Below are positions 7,079 through 16,350 of a DNA stretch of 64,000 bases, one piece after another. The DNA is taken from the NCBI RefSeq assembly GCF_024748695.1, contig NZ_CP087176.1, positions 799,501 to 863,500 on the forward strand, given 5' to 3'. Each line of letters begins with the position of its first letter. Position 1 is the first letter of the stretch. A program made the position numbers and the translations under genes. The notes under the pieces are model-generated. The model had not been told where the DNA came from and did not search any database. It was given only the letters and a program-made list of their open reading frames with translations. The stretch is from Pseudomonas sp. B21-040. GTDB taxonomy: Bacteria; Pseudomonadota; Gammaproteobacteria; Pseudomonadales; Pseudomonadaceae.

Positions 7079-9892
7079 ATGGAAATCGTTTTTCGCAGGA
7101 CGCGTGTCCGCTCGGCCGCTAAACGGCTGCTGGCTGCCATCGCGCTTATCGTGAGTGGCCCGGCAGCCCAGGCTGCTGCCTTGCCACAACCCTCTAGTGT
7201 GACGTTTTGGTACGCCGATCAGCCGCCGATCCCGGAGCTCGCACAGTTCGACTGGTCGGTGGTGGAGCCCGGGCACATGACCCAAGGCGACGTCAAAACC
7301 CTGCGCGACTTGGGCAGCCAGCCATTCGCCTATCTGTCGATTGGCGAGTTCAGCGGCAACAAGGCCGACATCGAAAAAGCCCACCTCGCCGGCGCGATCA
7401 GCCCGGTGCGTAACGGCGCTTGGGACAGTCAGGTGATGAACCTTGCCGCGCCGGCCTGGCGTGAGCATTTGTTCGGTCGCGCCAAGGCGTTGCAGGCCGA
7501 AGGCTATGCCGGGTTGTTCCTCGACACCCTCGACAGTTTCCAGTTGCAGCCCGAGGCAGACCGAGAAACACAGCGTCTGGCGCTCGCCAGTTTCCTGCGC
7601 GAATTGCACCAGCGCCAGCCGACACTGAAGCTGTTTTTTAACCGTGGTTTTGAAGTGCTGCCCGAGCTTGATGGTGTCGCAGCGGCTGTGGCTGTCGAAT
7701 CGATTCACGCTGGTTGGGATGCGACCGCCAAGCGTTATCGCCCGGTGCCTGAAGCCGACCGAGCATGGCTGGAAACCCAGATCCAGCCCTTGCGTGCCAA
7801 AGGCATCCCGCTGGTGGCGATCGACTACTTGCCGCCGGAGCGTCGCGATGAAGCGCGCAAACTGGCCGCGCGTCTGCGCGAAGAGGGGTTTATTCCCTAC
7901 ATCGGCACGCCTGAACTGGACTCGATGGGCGTCAGCAACATCGAAGTCCAGCCGCGCCGGGTCGCGCTGCTGTACGACCCGCGTGAAGGCGACCTGATTC
8001 GCAACGCCGGGCACACTTTGCTCGGTGGCTTGCTCGAATACCTTGGTTATCGCGTGGATTACCTGCCGGTCGACAACACCTTGCCGGAATATCGCTTCAG
8101 CGGTTTGTACGCTGGCGTCATCACCTGGATGACCAGCGGCCCGCCGCAGGATGCCCCGGCATTCAACAGCTGGATCGGCAAGCGTCTGGACGAGCAAGTG
8201 CCGGTGGTGTTTTTTTCCGGCCTGCCGATTCAAGACCCGCTGCTGCTCAAGCGTCTGGGCTTGAATCGTGCGGCGCCGATCGGCACGCAAGCGTTGAGCA
8301 TCACCTATCAGGACAAGGCGCTGATTGGAGCGTTCGAAGCACCGGTGCAGCCCCGATCCCGTGACCTGACTGCGATCTCCCTGTTACCCAAAGGTCCAAA
8401 AGCCGCGCTGCTGTTGACCGCTGCTGATGGCCAGACCTTTGCGCCGGTGGCGGTGGGCGAGTGGGGTGGTCTGGCCCTCGCGCCGTACATTCTCGAAACC
8501 AACAACGAGCGCAGCCGCTGGATTCTCGATCCGTTTGCTTTCCTTCAGGCCAGCTTGCGCCTGCCGGTGCAACCACGTCCGGACACCACCACCGAAAACG
8601 GTCGGCGCATCGCTACCGTGCACATCGATGGCGATGGTTTCCCGTCCCGGGCTGAAGTGCGCGGCACGCCGTATGCCGGCAAACAGGTGCTCGACGATTT
8701 CATTCGGCCCAATCCGTTTCTGACCTCGGTGTCGGTGATCGAAGGTGAGATTTCACCGCGCGGTATGTTCCCGTTTCTCGCCCGCGAACTGGAACCGATT
8801 GCCCGTGATTTGTTCGCCGACCCGAAAGTCGAAGTCGCCACTCACACCTTCAGCCACCCGTTTTTTCTGCAACCTGAACTGGCCAAGAAGCGTGAAAATT
8901 TCAACCCTGAATACGGCCTGAAAATGGCCATACCGGGCTACGACAAAATCGATTTTCGCCGCGAGATTTTTGGCTCGCGCGACTACATCAACCAGCACCT
9001 CACCACCCCGGAAAAACCGGTGAAGATGGTGTTCTGGCCGGGCGACGCATTGCCGTCTGCCGCCACGATCAAACTGGCGTACGACGCCGGTCTGAAAAAC
9101 GTCAACGGCGCCGAGACCATGCTGACCAAGGCCAACCCGTCGCTGACCGGTTTGAACCCGCTGCTGCGCCCGACCGAAGGGGGTTTGCAGTACTACGCAC
9201 CGATCATCAACGAGAACCTCTACACCAATTTGTGGAAGGGGCCGTATTACGGTTTCCGCGATGTGATCGACACCTTCGAGCTCACCGACAGCCCACGGCG
9301 CTTGCGTGGGCTGCACCTCTATTACCACTTCTATTCGAGCACCAAGCAGGCCTCGATCAAGGCCATGGACGACATCTACGGCTACATGAAGACGCAGCAG
9401 CCGATGTCGCTGTGGATGAGCGATTACCTGGATCGTTTGCACGGGTTGTATCAGGTCAGTCTGGCGCGGACCGCCGAGGGCGCCTGGCAGATTCGTGGGC
9501 TGGACGCACTGCGCACCCTGCGACTGGACCCTCAAATGGGCTGGCCGGACCTGATGCGTTCGCAAGGCGTGGCCGGTGTTCGCGACTTGCCGCAAGGCCG
9601 TTACGTGGCCTTGAGCAGCGACCATGCGTTGCTGGTGTTGCGCCCTGATCGGGATAACCGACCGGCACTGGAGGAGGCCAATCTGCCGTTGGTGGACTGG
9701 CGCTATGTGGATGAGCACCAGGTGGACTTTTCGTTTGCGGGGCAGGTCGACCTGACCTTCTCCGTACGCTCGGCGGGCACCTGCCGGGTTGAAGTGGATG
9801 GACAACGTTTTGCAGGCAAGGCATCTGCCGGCCTGTGGACTTTTCAATTACCAATGAAGCAGGTGAGTCATGGTCAGCTCTTCTGCAACTAA
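7079..9892 (+). CDS. pelA: PelA, periplasmic Pel polysaccharide deacetylase/hydrolase
   Basis: 937 residues (about 948 in P. aeruginosa). A signal peptide ends near AAQA (residue 32). The N-terminal glycoside-hydrolase domain (about 40-290) contains FWYADQPP and VAVESIHAG with Glu207, the probable catalytic acid. A central Rossmann-like part follows. The polysaccharide deacetylase domain starts near 510 with HIDGDGF (Asp517, Asp519) and continues with THTFSHPF (His589, His593), the metal site. PelA deacetylates and can cleave Pel in the periplasm. It is first of the pelA-G operon, 63 nt after pelX, and its end overlaps pelB by 23 nt. Confidence 0.95.
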   Translation: MEIVFRRTRVRSAAKRLLAAIALIVSGPAAQAAALPQPSSVTFWYADQPPIPELAQFDWSVVEPGHMTQGDVKTLRDLGSQPFAYLSIGEFSGNKADIEKAHLAGAISPVRNGAWDSQVMNLAAPAWREHLFGRAKALQAEGYAGLFLDTLDSFQLQPEADRETQRLALASFLRELHQRQPTLKLFFNRGFEVLPELDGVAAAVAVESIHAGWDATAKRYRPVPEADRAWLETQIQPLRAKGIPLVAIDYLPPERRDEARKLAARLREEGFIPYIGTPELDSMGVSNIEVQPRRVALLYDPREGDLIRNAGHTLLGGLLEYLGYRVDYLPVDNTLPEYRFSGLYAGVITWMTSGPPQDAPAFNSWIGKRLDEQVPVVFFSGLPIQDPLLLKRLGLNRAAPIGTQALSITYQDKALIGAFEAPVQPRSRDLTAISLLPKGPKAALLLTAADGQTFAPVAVGEWGGLALAPYILETNNERSRWILDPFAFLQASLRLPVQPRPDTTTENGRRIATVHIDGDGFPSRAEVRGTPYAGKQVLDDFIRPNPFLTSVSVIEGEISPRGMFPFLARELEPIARDLFADPKVEVATHTFSHPFFLQPELAKKRENFNPEYGLKMAIPGYDKIDFRREIFGSRDYINQHLTTPEKPVKMVFWPGDALPSAATIKLAYDAGLKNVNGAETMLTKANPSLTGLNPLLRPTEGGLQYYAPIINENLYTNLWKGPYYGFRDVIDTFELTDSPRRLRGLHLYYHFYSSTKQASIKAMDDIYGYMKTQQPMSLWMSDYLDRLHGLYQVSLARTAEGAWQIRGLDALRTLRLDPQMGWPDLMRSQGVAGVRDLPQGRYVALSSDHALLVLRPDRDNRPALEEANLPLVDWRYVDEHQVDFSFAGQVDLTFSVRSAGTCRVEVDGQRFAGKASAGLWTFQLPMKQVSHGQLFCN

Positions 9893-12800
9893 CTCCCCAG
9901 CAACTAAAAGCAGCCGCCTGCTCAATCCGTGGACATTGGCGGTGGTGGCAGTGGCGGTGGGTGGCATCCTTTGGCTGACGTTCCAGCGCGAAGAAGTGTT
10001 CCAGCCCGACGGTCGCGAGCCGGACGCGGTGTCGGCCAATTACGCCGAACTGCTGTTGTCGGCGCACCCGGACGACGATCACTTGCGACTGCAATTGGTC
10101 GACCTGTTGATCCGTCTCGGCGACTACACCAAGGCACGCCAGCACCTCGAAAACTGGCCGACACCGATGCCGGAGTTGCAGGCGTATTACCGGCTTGAAC
10201 TGGACGCACTGGAAGCGGCGAAGGCGCAGGATCCGGTTGCGCAGAAAACCTTGATCGAGCGCTTGCAAAGCTTCGATCACCGGATGCTGCCGCTGCCGCA
10301 ATTGCAGAACCTGGCCAAGCTTGCCCTGACGTTGCAGGCGCCGGCCTTCGCCGCCAGCGTCTACGAAGAAATCGCCGATCGTGATCCGGCGCAGCGCATC
10401 GAGGCGCTCAAGTCCGCCGCGCAGTGGTACCTGGGTGGTGAGCAGCCGGGGCGCGCAGCCGACATTTATCTGCTGCTCAAACAGGACAGCCAGCAAGCCT
10501 CAGAGCGTCGTGAGTATGCACAACTGGCGTTCAACAGCCTGTTGGCCGCTGGCCGTGGTGACCAGGCGTCGCGTGTGCTCGCCGATGAACTGGATCAGCT
10601 CAAGGGTCCGCAAACCGACGCACCGTGGCTGGAGCAGGGCGTCGATGTCGCCGTCGGCAGTCAGCGCTTTGATCTGGCGCAGCGCTTCCTTGATCAATGG
10701 CGTGTTTTGCAGCCGGACAACCCGCAAATACTCAGGAAAGAATTTGGCATGCGCCTGGCCCTCGGCGACCTGGCCGGTGCCTGGGAGAGCGGTCAACAGC
10801 TCGTGACCGAACACCCGGATGAGCCGGCCTTGCTGGAACAAATGGCGCACCTGGGTGAATGGCGTGGTGATGGTCAGGCGGCGCTGGCCTACTGGATTCG
10901 CGTGCTGGCATTGCACGAAGACCCGCAAACACGCGAGCACGCCTGGCGTCTGGCGAGTCAGCAGTTTGACTTTGATCAAGCCATCCCGTTGCTTGCCCAG
11001 ATCATGGAGCAGCGTGCGCTGACCGACGTCGAACTCGATGCGTTGATCTACGGTCACGAATCGCGCGGCACACCGACGCAAGCCGAAGCGTGGTTGCGCG
11101 CTTACCTGAAAAAGTACCCGGCGCATCGTCTGGCCTGGACGCGGCTGGTGCAAAACCTGGAGAACACCGGGCAATACGCGCATAAGGCCGAGGTCTACCA
11201 GACTTACTCCAAACGTTTTGCACTGACCACTGCCGAGCGTGTCGATTGGGCCAACACCTACCTGAAGCTGTTCGACAATCAGTCGGCGTGGGGCGTGATG
11301 CAGGTCGATAACCGCAAGATCGCCGATGAGGAATATTGGCGCCTGCGCTCGGCGCTGGCCTGGGATCTGGAACTCGACAACGAGTTGCAGACGTCGCTGG
11401 AAAAACTGCTCACGCTGCGAGGCTCGCTCAACAGTGGCGACGAAAGTCAGCTGATCACGATGTACCGCACCAGCAATCCCCAGCGTGCGCTGACCATGAT
11501 GGTCGGCAGTTGGAATCGTCTGCAAGACCCGCAGCGTCTGGTCGAAGCCTTGCAGCAAGCCCAGGATTTGCAGGACTGGCCGCAAGTGGCCGCGTTGCTC
11601 AAGAGCGCCGAGCAAAACCCGGACGCCTACGAGCAGGCTCAGGTACTGTCGATTCGGGGCGCCTTGGCGGTGCAGCAAGGGCAGCCCGAAGAAGCGCAGC
11701 GCTTGTACTTGTTGGGCTTGTCGCGTTACCCGGATGACAACCAGTTCCGCGAGCGCCTGATGTGGCTCTACATCGATCAGGGCAACACAACGGCTCTGAA
11801 ACCGCTGCTGACCGAGTGGCGCAAGCAGGCGCGGGAAGACCGGATTCTGTGGTTGCCGTTCGCCAGTGCCAGCCAGTTGCTCGGTCGTGAAAGCGAGGCC
11901 CTGGCCTGGTATCGCCTGTACCTCAAGACCAGCCCGCAGGATTGGCTGGTGCGCGCAGCCTATGCCGATGCGCTGGAAAGCGCCGGTTATACGGACGCAG
12001 CTCAACGCTTGCGTCTGAAGTTACTGCGCAGCCCCGAGGGTGAAGAAATCAAGCCGTCGTCCCAGCGTTACGCGGTCTGGTTACGCCTGATGGCCAGCAG
12101 TTATTCGCCTGGCAAGGCGTCGCAGGAAGTGTCGCAGTGGAAAGACGGCTCGCCGGCGATGCTGCAATTGTGGTTCGAACGGTTGCTGGCGCGTCTCGAC
12201 GCGACCAACCAGGAATCGCAGAAAGACCAATGGCTGGATTGGGCGCGCAGCCAGGGCTTGAAGGTCGAGCGTTATGAACAGATTCAGCAGGCCTTGCGCA
12301 GCCGCAACAAGCAGCACGTCGAAACGCTGTTGGCCAGCAACGACCTGAACCCGGCGCAACGCGCGCAGGCCCTCAGTCGTCTCGGCCGTTTCGGCGAGGC
12401 CCTGGACCTCAGCCAGTCCGCACTGGGTGACGATCAACCGGCCGCCGTGCGCGAGCAACTGCGTCGCCAGGCAGTGGAACTCCAGGAGCTCACTCCGCAA
12501 GGCGCGCTGCTGTCCTGGCATCAACAGGATTTCGGCGGCCTGGAAATCAACGGCCCGCGCTTGCAGGTCGGGCACAACATTGGCGATCAGTGGTACGCCG
12601 ACGTTGAGCTGGAGCAGGGCACGTACAACAGCGATCAGTTGATTGAATCGCGCATGGGTGATGAGAACAACGCCGGCCTGACCTTGCAGCGTTTCGTCGA
12701 GGACGGCAGCTACAAACTGTTCGCCGACACCAGCCAGCGCAAGGACGACGACCGCAATGGCCTGGGTCTGTCCCGGACCTGGCAGTTGGGCGCCAGTGAT

Positions 12801-13463
12801 CAAATCGAGAGCGGCCTGGACTGGCATCGCAAAAGCGAAGACAGCGGTTTGATGCGCGCTTTCGGTCAGCACGACAGCGTATGGCTCGGCGGTCGTCACG
12901 GGTTGTCGGCGCGAGACCAGCTCAGTTGGGAAGTGGCACAGAAATCGTTCTCCACCCGTGAAGGCGATTCCCTGGGCAACGGCCAGGCACTGAAGATGGA
13001 ATACAACCACACGCTGGAATTCGCCGGACCTAACTGGACCCTGCGCAGCGGCGTCGATTACCAGCACAACAACGTGGATGACCGCACGCTCAATGACTTG
13101 TCCAGCGCCAACGGCGGCCCGGTGAAAAACGTTGATAACTCGGATGATCCCTCAGTCGTCACGGCCAGCGATCTGCTGCAAAGCCGCTACGGCCAACTGT
13201 ATGTCGGCAGCTCCTGGCGTCGCGGTTTGCCGGGCGCATTGGTGCGCACTCGCCCGCAATACACCTGGCTGGTGGACGTGACGGCGGGCTGGCAATGGTT
13301 CGATCAAACCTTCAACTACGGCATCAACACCGGGATCGGCGTCGAAGTGCTGGGCAATGACGAATTGGCCCTGACCTTCGGTTACCAATCTGCGCCACAG
13401 GGCGGGGATGGTCAGGCGGGCGGAACACTGGGTGTGAGCTACGGCGTGCGTTTCGGACGCTGA
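9870..13463 (+). CDS. pelB: PelB, TPR-rich outer-membrane Pel export porin
   Basis: 1197 residues (about 1193 in P. aeruginosa). An N-terminal membrane anchor (LAVVAVAVGGILWLTF, about 19-40) is followed by a long helical region of tetratricopeptide repeats (about 50-870; for example AQVLSIRGALAVQQGQPEEA). The last 300 residues alternate short beta-strands (WYADVELEQGTYNSD, LTFGYQSAPQGGDGQ) and end in SYGVRFGR, an outer-membrane beta-barrel. PelB exports Pel, and its TPRs contact PelA. The start at 9870 overlaps the pelA stop by 23 nt and has AGGTGAG upstream. Confidence 0.95.
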   Translation: MVSSSATNSPATKSSRLLNPWTLAVVAVAVGGILWLTFQREEVFQPDGREPDAVSANYAELLLSAHPDDDHLRLQLVDLLIRLGDYTKARQHLENWPTPMPELQAYYRLELDALEAAKAQDPVAQKTLIERLQSFDHRMLPLPQLQNLAKLALTLQAPAFAASVYEEIADRDPAQRIEALKSAAQWYLGGEQPGRAADIYLLLKQDSQQASERREYAQLAFNSLLAAGRGDQASRVLADELDQLKGPQTDAPWLEQGVDVAVGSQRFDLAQRFLDQWRVLQPDNPQILRKEFGMRLALGDLAGAWESGQQLVTEHPDEPALLEQMAHLGEWRGDGQAALAYWIRVLALHEDPQTREHAWRLASQQFDFDQAIPLLAQIMEQRALTDVELDALIYGHESRGTPTQAEAWLRAYLKKYPAHRLAWTRLVQNLENTGQYAHKAEVYQTYSKRFALTTAERVDWANTYLKLFDNQSAWGVMQVDNRKIADEEYWRLRSALAWDLELDNELQTSLEKLLTLRGSLNSGDESQLITMYRTSNPQRALTMMVGSWNRLQDPQRLVEALQQAQDLQDWPQVAALLKSAEQNPDAYEQAQVLSIRGALAVQQGQPEEAQRLYLLGLSRYPDDNQFRERLMWLYIDQGNTTALKPLLTEWRKQAREDRILWLPFASASQLLGRESEALAWYRLYLKTSPQDWLVRAAYADALESAGYTDAAQRLRLKLLRSPEGEEIKPSSQRYAVWLRLMASSYSPGKASQEVSQWKDGSPAMLQLWFERLLARLDATNQESQKDQWLDWARSQGLKVERYEQIQQALRSRNKQHVETLLASNDLNPAQRAQALSRLGRFGEALDLSQSALGDDQPAAVREQLRRQAVELQELTPQGALLSWHQQDFGGLEINGPRLQVGHNIGDQWYADVELEQGTYNSDQLIESRMGDENNAGLTLQRFVEDGSYKLFADTSQRKDDDRNGLGLSRTWQLGASDQIESGLDWHRKSEDSGLMRAFGQHDSVWLGGRHGLSARDQLSWEVAQKSFSTREGDSLGNGQALKMEYNHTLEFAGPNWTLRSGVDYQHNNVDDRTLNDLSSANGGPVKNVDNSDDPSVVTASDLLQSRYGQLYVGSSWRRGLPGALVRTRPQYTWLVDVTAGWQWFDQTFNYGINTGIGVEVLGNDELALTFGYQSAPQGGDGQAGGTLGVSYGVRFGR

Positions 13464-13491
13464 TCATCAACTGTTTACAGGAGTAATACCG

Positions 13492-14010
13492 ATGCAAGCA
13501 ATTCGTAATCTGAGCCTGGCTCTGGCCGTCCTGTTCGTCGCCGGTTGCGCCAGTTTCACCGGCGACACCAGCCCCAATCTGCCGCGTAACGCGAAGTGGG
13601 GCGTGGTGCCGATGGTCAACTATTCGCAGACCCCGCAGGCCGGCGAGCGCAGTGAGCAAATCCTGCTCAGCGTGCTCAGCAGCCACGGTCTGCAACCCCG
13701 GGTTTACCCGGCCAGCACCCAGGGCGAACAAGCCTTGATGGATGACACCGAACGCCTGGCCGGCGCGCTCGATTGGGCACGCGATCAGAAGCTCGATTAC
13801 GTCCTGTCCGGCAGCGTTGAAGAGTGGCAGTACAAGAACGGTCTGGACGGCGAGCCAGCGGTGGGCATCAGCCTGCGCGTGCTCGAAGCCAGCAGCGGTC
13901 GTGTGCTTTGGAGCAAAAGCGGCGCCCGCGCCGGTTGGTCCCGTGAAAGCCTGGCCGGCACCGCGCAAACGGTGCTCGACACACTTGTTGGCGCCCTCAA
14001 GTTCGAGTGA
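13492..14010 (+). CDS. pelC: PelC, outer-membrane lipoprotein of Pel export
   Basis: 172 residues, the same length as in P. aeruginosa. A lipoprotein signal peptide ends in VAGC with Cys19 as the lipidated residue. The mature protein has the PelC core (NAKWGVVPMVNYSQTPQAG, LDYVLSGSVEEWQYKNG, RVLWSKSGAR). PelC forms a dodecameric ring on the periplasmic face of the outer membrane that funnels Pel towards PelB. A good AGGAG precedes the ATG. The stop lies 5 nt before the pelD start. Confidence 0.95.
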   Translation: MQAIRNLSLALAVLFVAGCASFTGDTSPNLPRNAKWGVVPMVNYSQTPQAGERSEQILLSVLSSHGLQPRVYPASTQGEQALMDDTERLAGALDWARDQKLDYVLSGSVEEWQYKNGLDGEPAVGISLRVLEASSGRVLWSKSGARAGWSRESLAGTAQTVLDTLVGALKFE

Positions 14011-14015
14011 ATGCA

Positions 14016-15383
14016 ATGAATTCTCCCCATATGGATTACAGCCTCGCGCCGCGTGCCAGCGGCCCGGTGTCTTGGCTGGAAACGCTGTTGGTGACCGGTG
14101 CGGCCATCGGCCTGGGCTTGTGGCTGACCCCGCAAGACCCGTTGCAAATGCACAGCGGTTTCCCCTGGCCGGTGCTGGCGCCGTTGCTGCTGGGTGTGCG
14201 TTACGGTTTTGTGCGCGGGCTGGTCAGCGCCAGTCTGTTGGTGATGGCGCTGTTCGCCCTGCGCTACGTCGGGCATGACGGCTACACAGAGCTGGATCCG
14301 TCGTTCATCGTCGGTGTGCTGGTCAGCGGCATGCTGGTGGGCGAGGTGCGTGATCTGTGGGAGCGACGTTTGCAGCGCCTGCAGATGGCCAACGATTACC
14401 GTCAGTATCGCCTCGATGAATTCACCCGGGCACACCAGATTCTGCGGGTCTCTCACGACCTGCTGGAACAGCGCGTGGCCGGCAGCGATCAGAGTTTGCG
14501 CAGTTCCCTGCTGGGCTTGCGCGACAAGCTGCGGGTGATGCCGAACGAAGGTGATGCGCTGCTCGCGCTGGCCGATCCGATCGTGACCATGCTCGGCCAG
14601 TACGGTGCGTTGCGCGTGGCCGGTTTGTACCGCGTCGACGAGCGTGAAGAAAATGTGTTGCCCGAAGCCTTGGCGACCATCGGCGTCATGGGGCCGTTGG
14701 GCACCGAGGACGGTCTGGTCAAGCTGTGCCTGGAGCGCGGTGAGCTGGTCAGCGTGCGTCAGGAACTGATCGATGCCGGCAGCTCGGCGCAATTCTCGTC
14801 GCTACAGGCGTGCATTCCGCTGATCGATGCCGAAGGTCGACTGCTGGCGATTCTGGCCGTGCGGCAGATGCCGTTCTTCGCCTTCCAGGATCGCACCCTG
14901 AGCCTGCTGGCGTTGCTCGCCGGGCACATCGCCGACCTGTTGCGCCGCGACCCGCAAGTCTTGCAACTGGCCGACGCCGACGCGCAGCAGTTCACGTTGC
15001 AACTCAAGCGATCGCTGGTGGATGTCGAGCAGCATCAACTGGCGGCCGGGCTGTTTGCCTTCGAAATCACTCGTCACAACGATGAGCTGACGCGTCTGCT
15101 TGAACGTAGTCAGCGCGGCCTCGATCTGCATTTGTCGCTGCGTAACAACCTCGATCATCAATTGCTGCTGGTGCTGCTGCCGTTGACCAGCCCGCAAGGT
15201 ACTGAAGGCTATCTGGCTCGGATCAACCTGATGCTGCACGAGCACTTTGGCGTCGAAAGTAGCCTGGAAAGCCTTGGCGTACGCGTGCTGCCGTTCAACC
15301 TGGAGCCTGGCTGCGAACGCAACGGGCTGCGTAATTTCCTGTTCAACGAGTGTGGCCTGAATGATCAGCAAGTGGCTGTTTAG
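14016..15383 (+). CDS. pelD: PelD, inner-membrane c-di-GMP receptor of the Pel synthase
   Basis: With the ATG at 14016 (GAGTGA 5 nt upstream) the protein has 455 residues, exactly the P. aeruginosa length; an in-frame GTG at 14007 would overlap pelC. Four membrane helices occupy the first 110 or so residues. They are followed by a short coiled coil, a GAF domain (about 155-310) and a degenerate GGDEF domain. The inhibitory-site motif RGLD is at Arg367-Asp370, the positions known to bind c-di-GMP in P. aeruginosa PelD. Pel production here should therefore depend on c-di-GMP. It overlaps pelE by 23 nt. Confidence 0.95.
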   Translation: MNSPHMDYSLAPRASGPVSWLETLLVTGAAIGLGLWLTPQDPLQMHSGFPWPVLAPLLLGVRYGFVRGLVSASLLVMALFALRYVGHDGYTELDPSFIVGVLVSGMLVGEVRDLWERRLQRLQMANDYRQYRLDEFTRAHQILRVSHDLLEQRVAGSDQSLRSSLLGLRDKLRVMPNEGDALLALADPIVTMLGQYGALRVAGLYRVDEREENVLPEALATIGVMGPLGTEDGLVKLCLERGELVSVRQELIDAGSSAQFSSLQACIPLIDAEGRLLAILAVRQMPFFAFQDRTLSLLALLAGHIADLLRRDPQVLQLADADAQQFTLQLKRSLVDVEQHQLAAGLFAFEITRHNDELTRLLERSQRGLDLHLSLRNNLDHQLLLVLLPLTSPQGTEGYLARINLMLHEHFGVESSLESLGVRVLPFNLEPGCERNGLRNFLFNECGLNDQQVAV

Positions 15384-16350
15384 CGGAGCCTTGTTGTTAG
15401 AGGCGGGCAGTTGGGCCAGTTTGTGGCTCGCGGCGCCCGAGTTACAACAATTGCTGGTGTTCACCCTCAGCCACGGTCTGGCCTGCGTGATGCTGTGCGC
15501 GGCGGTGTGGCTTTTGCTGCCGGCGCGTTACCGTTCGCCGTTGCCGTGGAGCCCGCTGTTCATCTTCAGCCTGGCGTTTTTTGTGCCGGTGCTGGGGGCG
15601 GTGGGCGTGGTCGCGGCGATTTTCCCGGCGCTGTACCTGCCGCGCAAACGCGACAAGCAGGCCTGGAAAGCCGTGGGTATTCCGAGCCTGCCGTACCGCG
15701 CGCAGTTGCAACTGCACAAGCCGATCTTCGCCGATGGCGGTTTGCAGGACGTGTTGCGTCATGCGCCCGATCCGGATCAGCGTCTGGCCGCGTTGCTGGC
15801 CACCCGGCGCATGCCCGGCAAAGAAGCCGTGCCGATCCTCAAACTGGCGCTCGCGGACCCGAGTGACGATGTGCGGCTGCTGGCGTATTCGATGCTCGAC
15901 AAGCAGGAAAGCGACATCAACCTGCACATCCAGATCGCGCTCGGTGAACTGGCTGACGCCAATGCCAAAGCGGCGGGCTCGCTGCATGGCCGGTTGGCGC
16001 GCTGGTACTGGGAACTCGCGTATCTGGGGCTGGCGCAAGGCAGTGTGCTCGAACACGTGCTGACTCAAGCGGGTGAGCACGCCGAGCTTGGCCTGGCAGC
16101 GGGCGAGGGCGGAGAACTGTTTCTGCTGGCCGGACGCATCGCCCTGGAACGTGGCGATATCGAGCGCGCCGAAGTGCTGCTCCGTCAGGCCCAGGAGAAC
16201 GGAATGGGCGCGGCGCAGGTGCTGCCCTTTCACGCCGAGCTGGCATTCGAGGCCGGTCGCTATCACGAAATTCCCGGATTGCTGGCGCGCCTTCCCGAGG
16301 AAACCCGTCAGCGTCCGCCGTTCGCCGCATTGGTCAGGAGCTGGACATGA
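15361..16350 (+). CDS. pelE: PelE, inner-membrane protein of the Pel synthase complex
   Basis: 329 residues, as in P. aeruginosa. Two or three membrane helices lie in the first 90 residues (LACVMLCAAVWLLLPARY, LFIFSLAFFVPVLGAVGVV). A soluble helical part with TPR-like repeats follows (LLATRRMPGKEAVPILKLAL, GELFLLAGRIALERGDIERA). PelE partners PelD and PelG in the inner-membrane complex. The start lies inside the end of pelD (23-nt overlap), indicating translational coupling. Confidence 0.92.
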   Translation: MISKWLFSGALLLEAGSWASLWLAAPELQQLLVFTLSHGLACVMLCAAVWLLLPARYRSPLPWSPLFIFSLAFFVPVLGAVGVVAAIFPALYLPRKRDKQAWKAVGIPSLPYRAQLQLHKPIFADGGLQDVLRHAPDPDQRLAALLATRRMPGKEAVPILKLALADPSDDVRLLAYSMLDKQESDINLHIQIALGELADANAKAAGSLHGRLARWYWELAYLGLAQGSVLEHVLTQAGEHAELGLAAGEGGELFLLAGRIALERGDIERAEVLLRQAQENGMGAAQVLPFHAELAFEAGRYHEIPGLLARLPEETRQRPPFAALVRSWT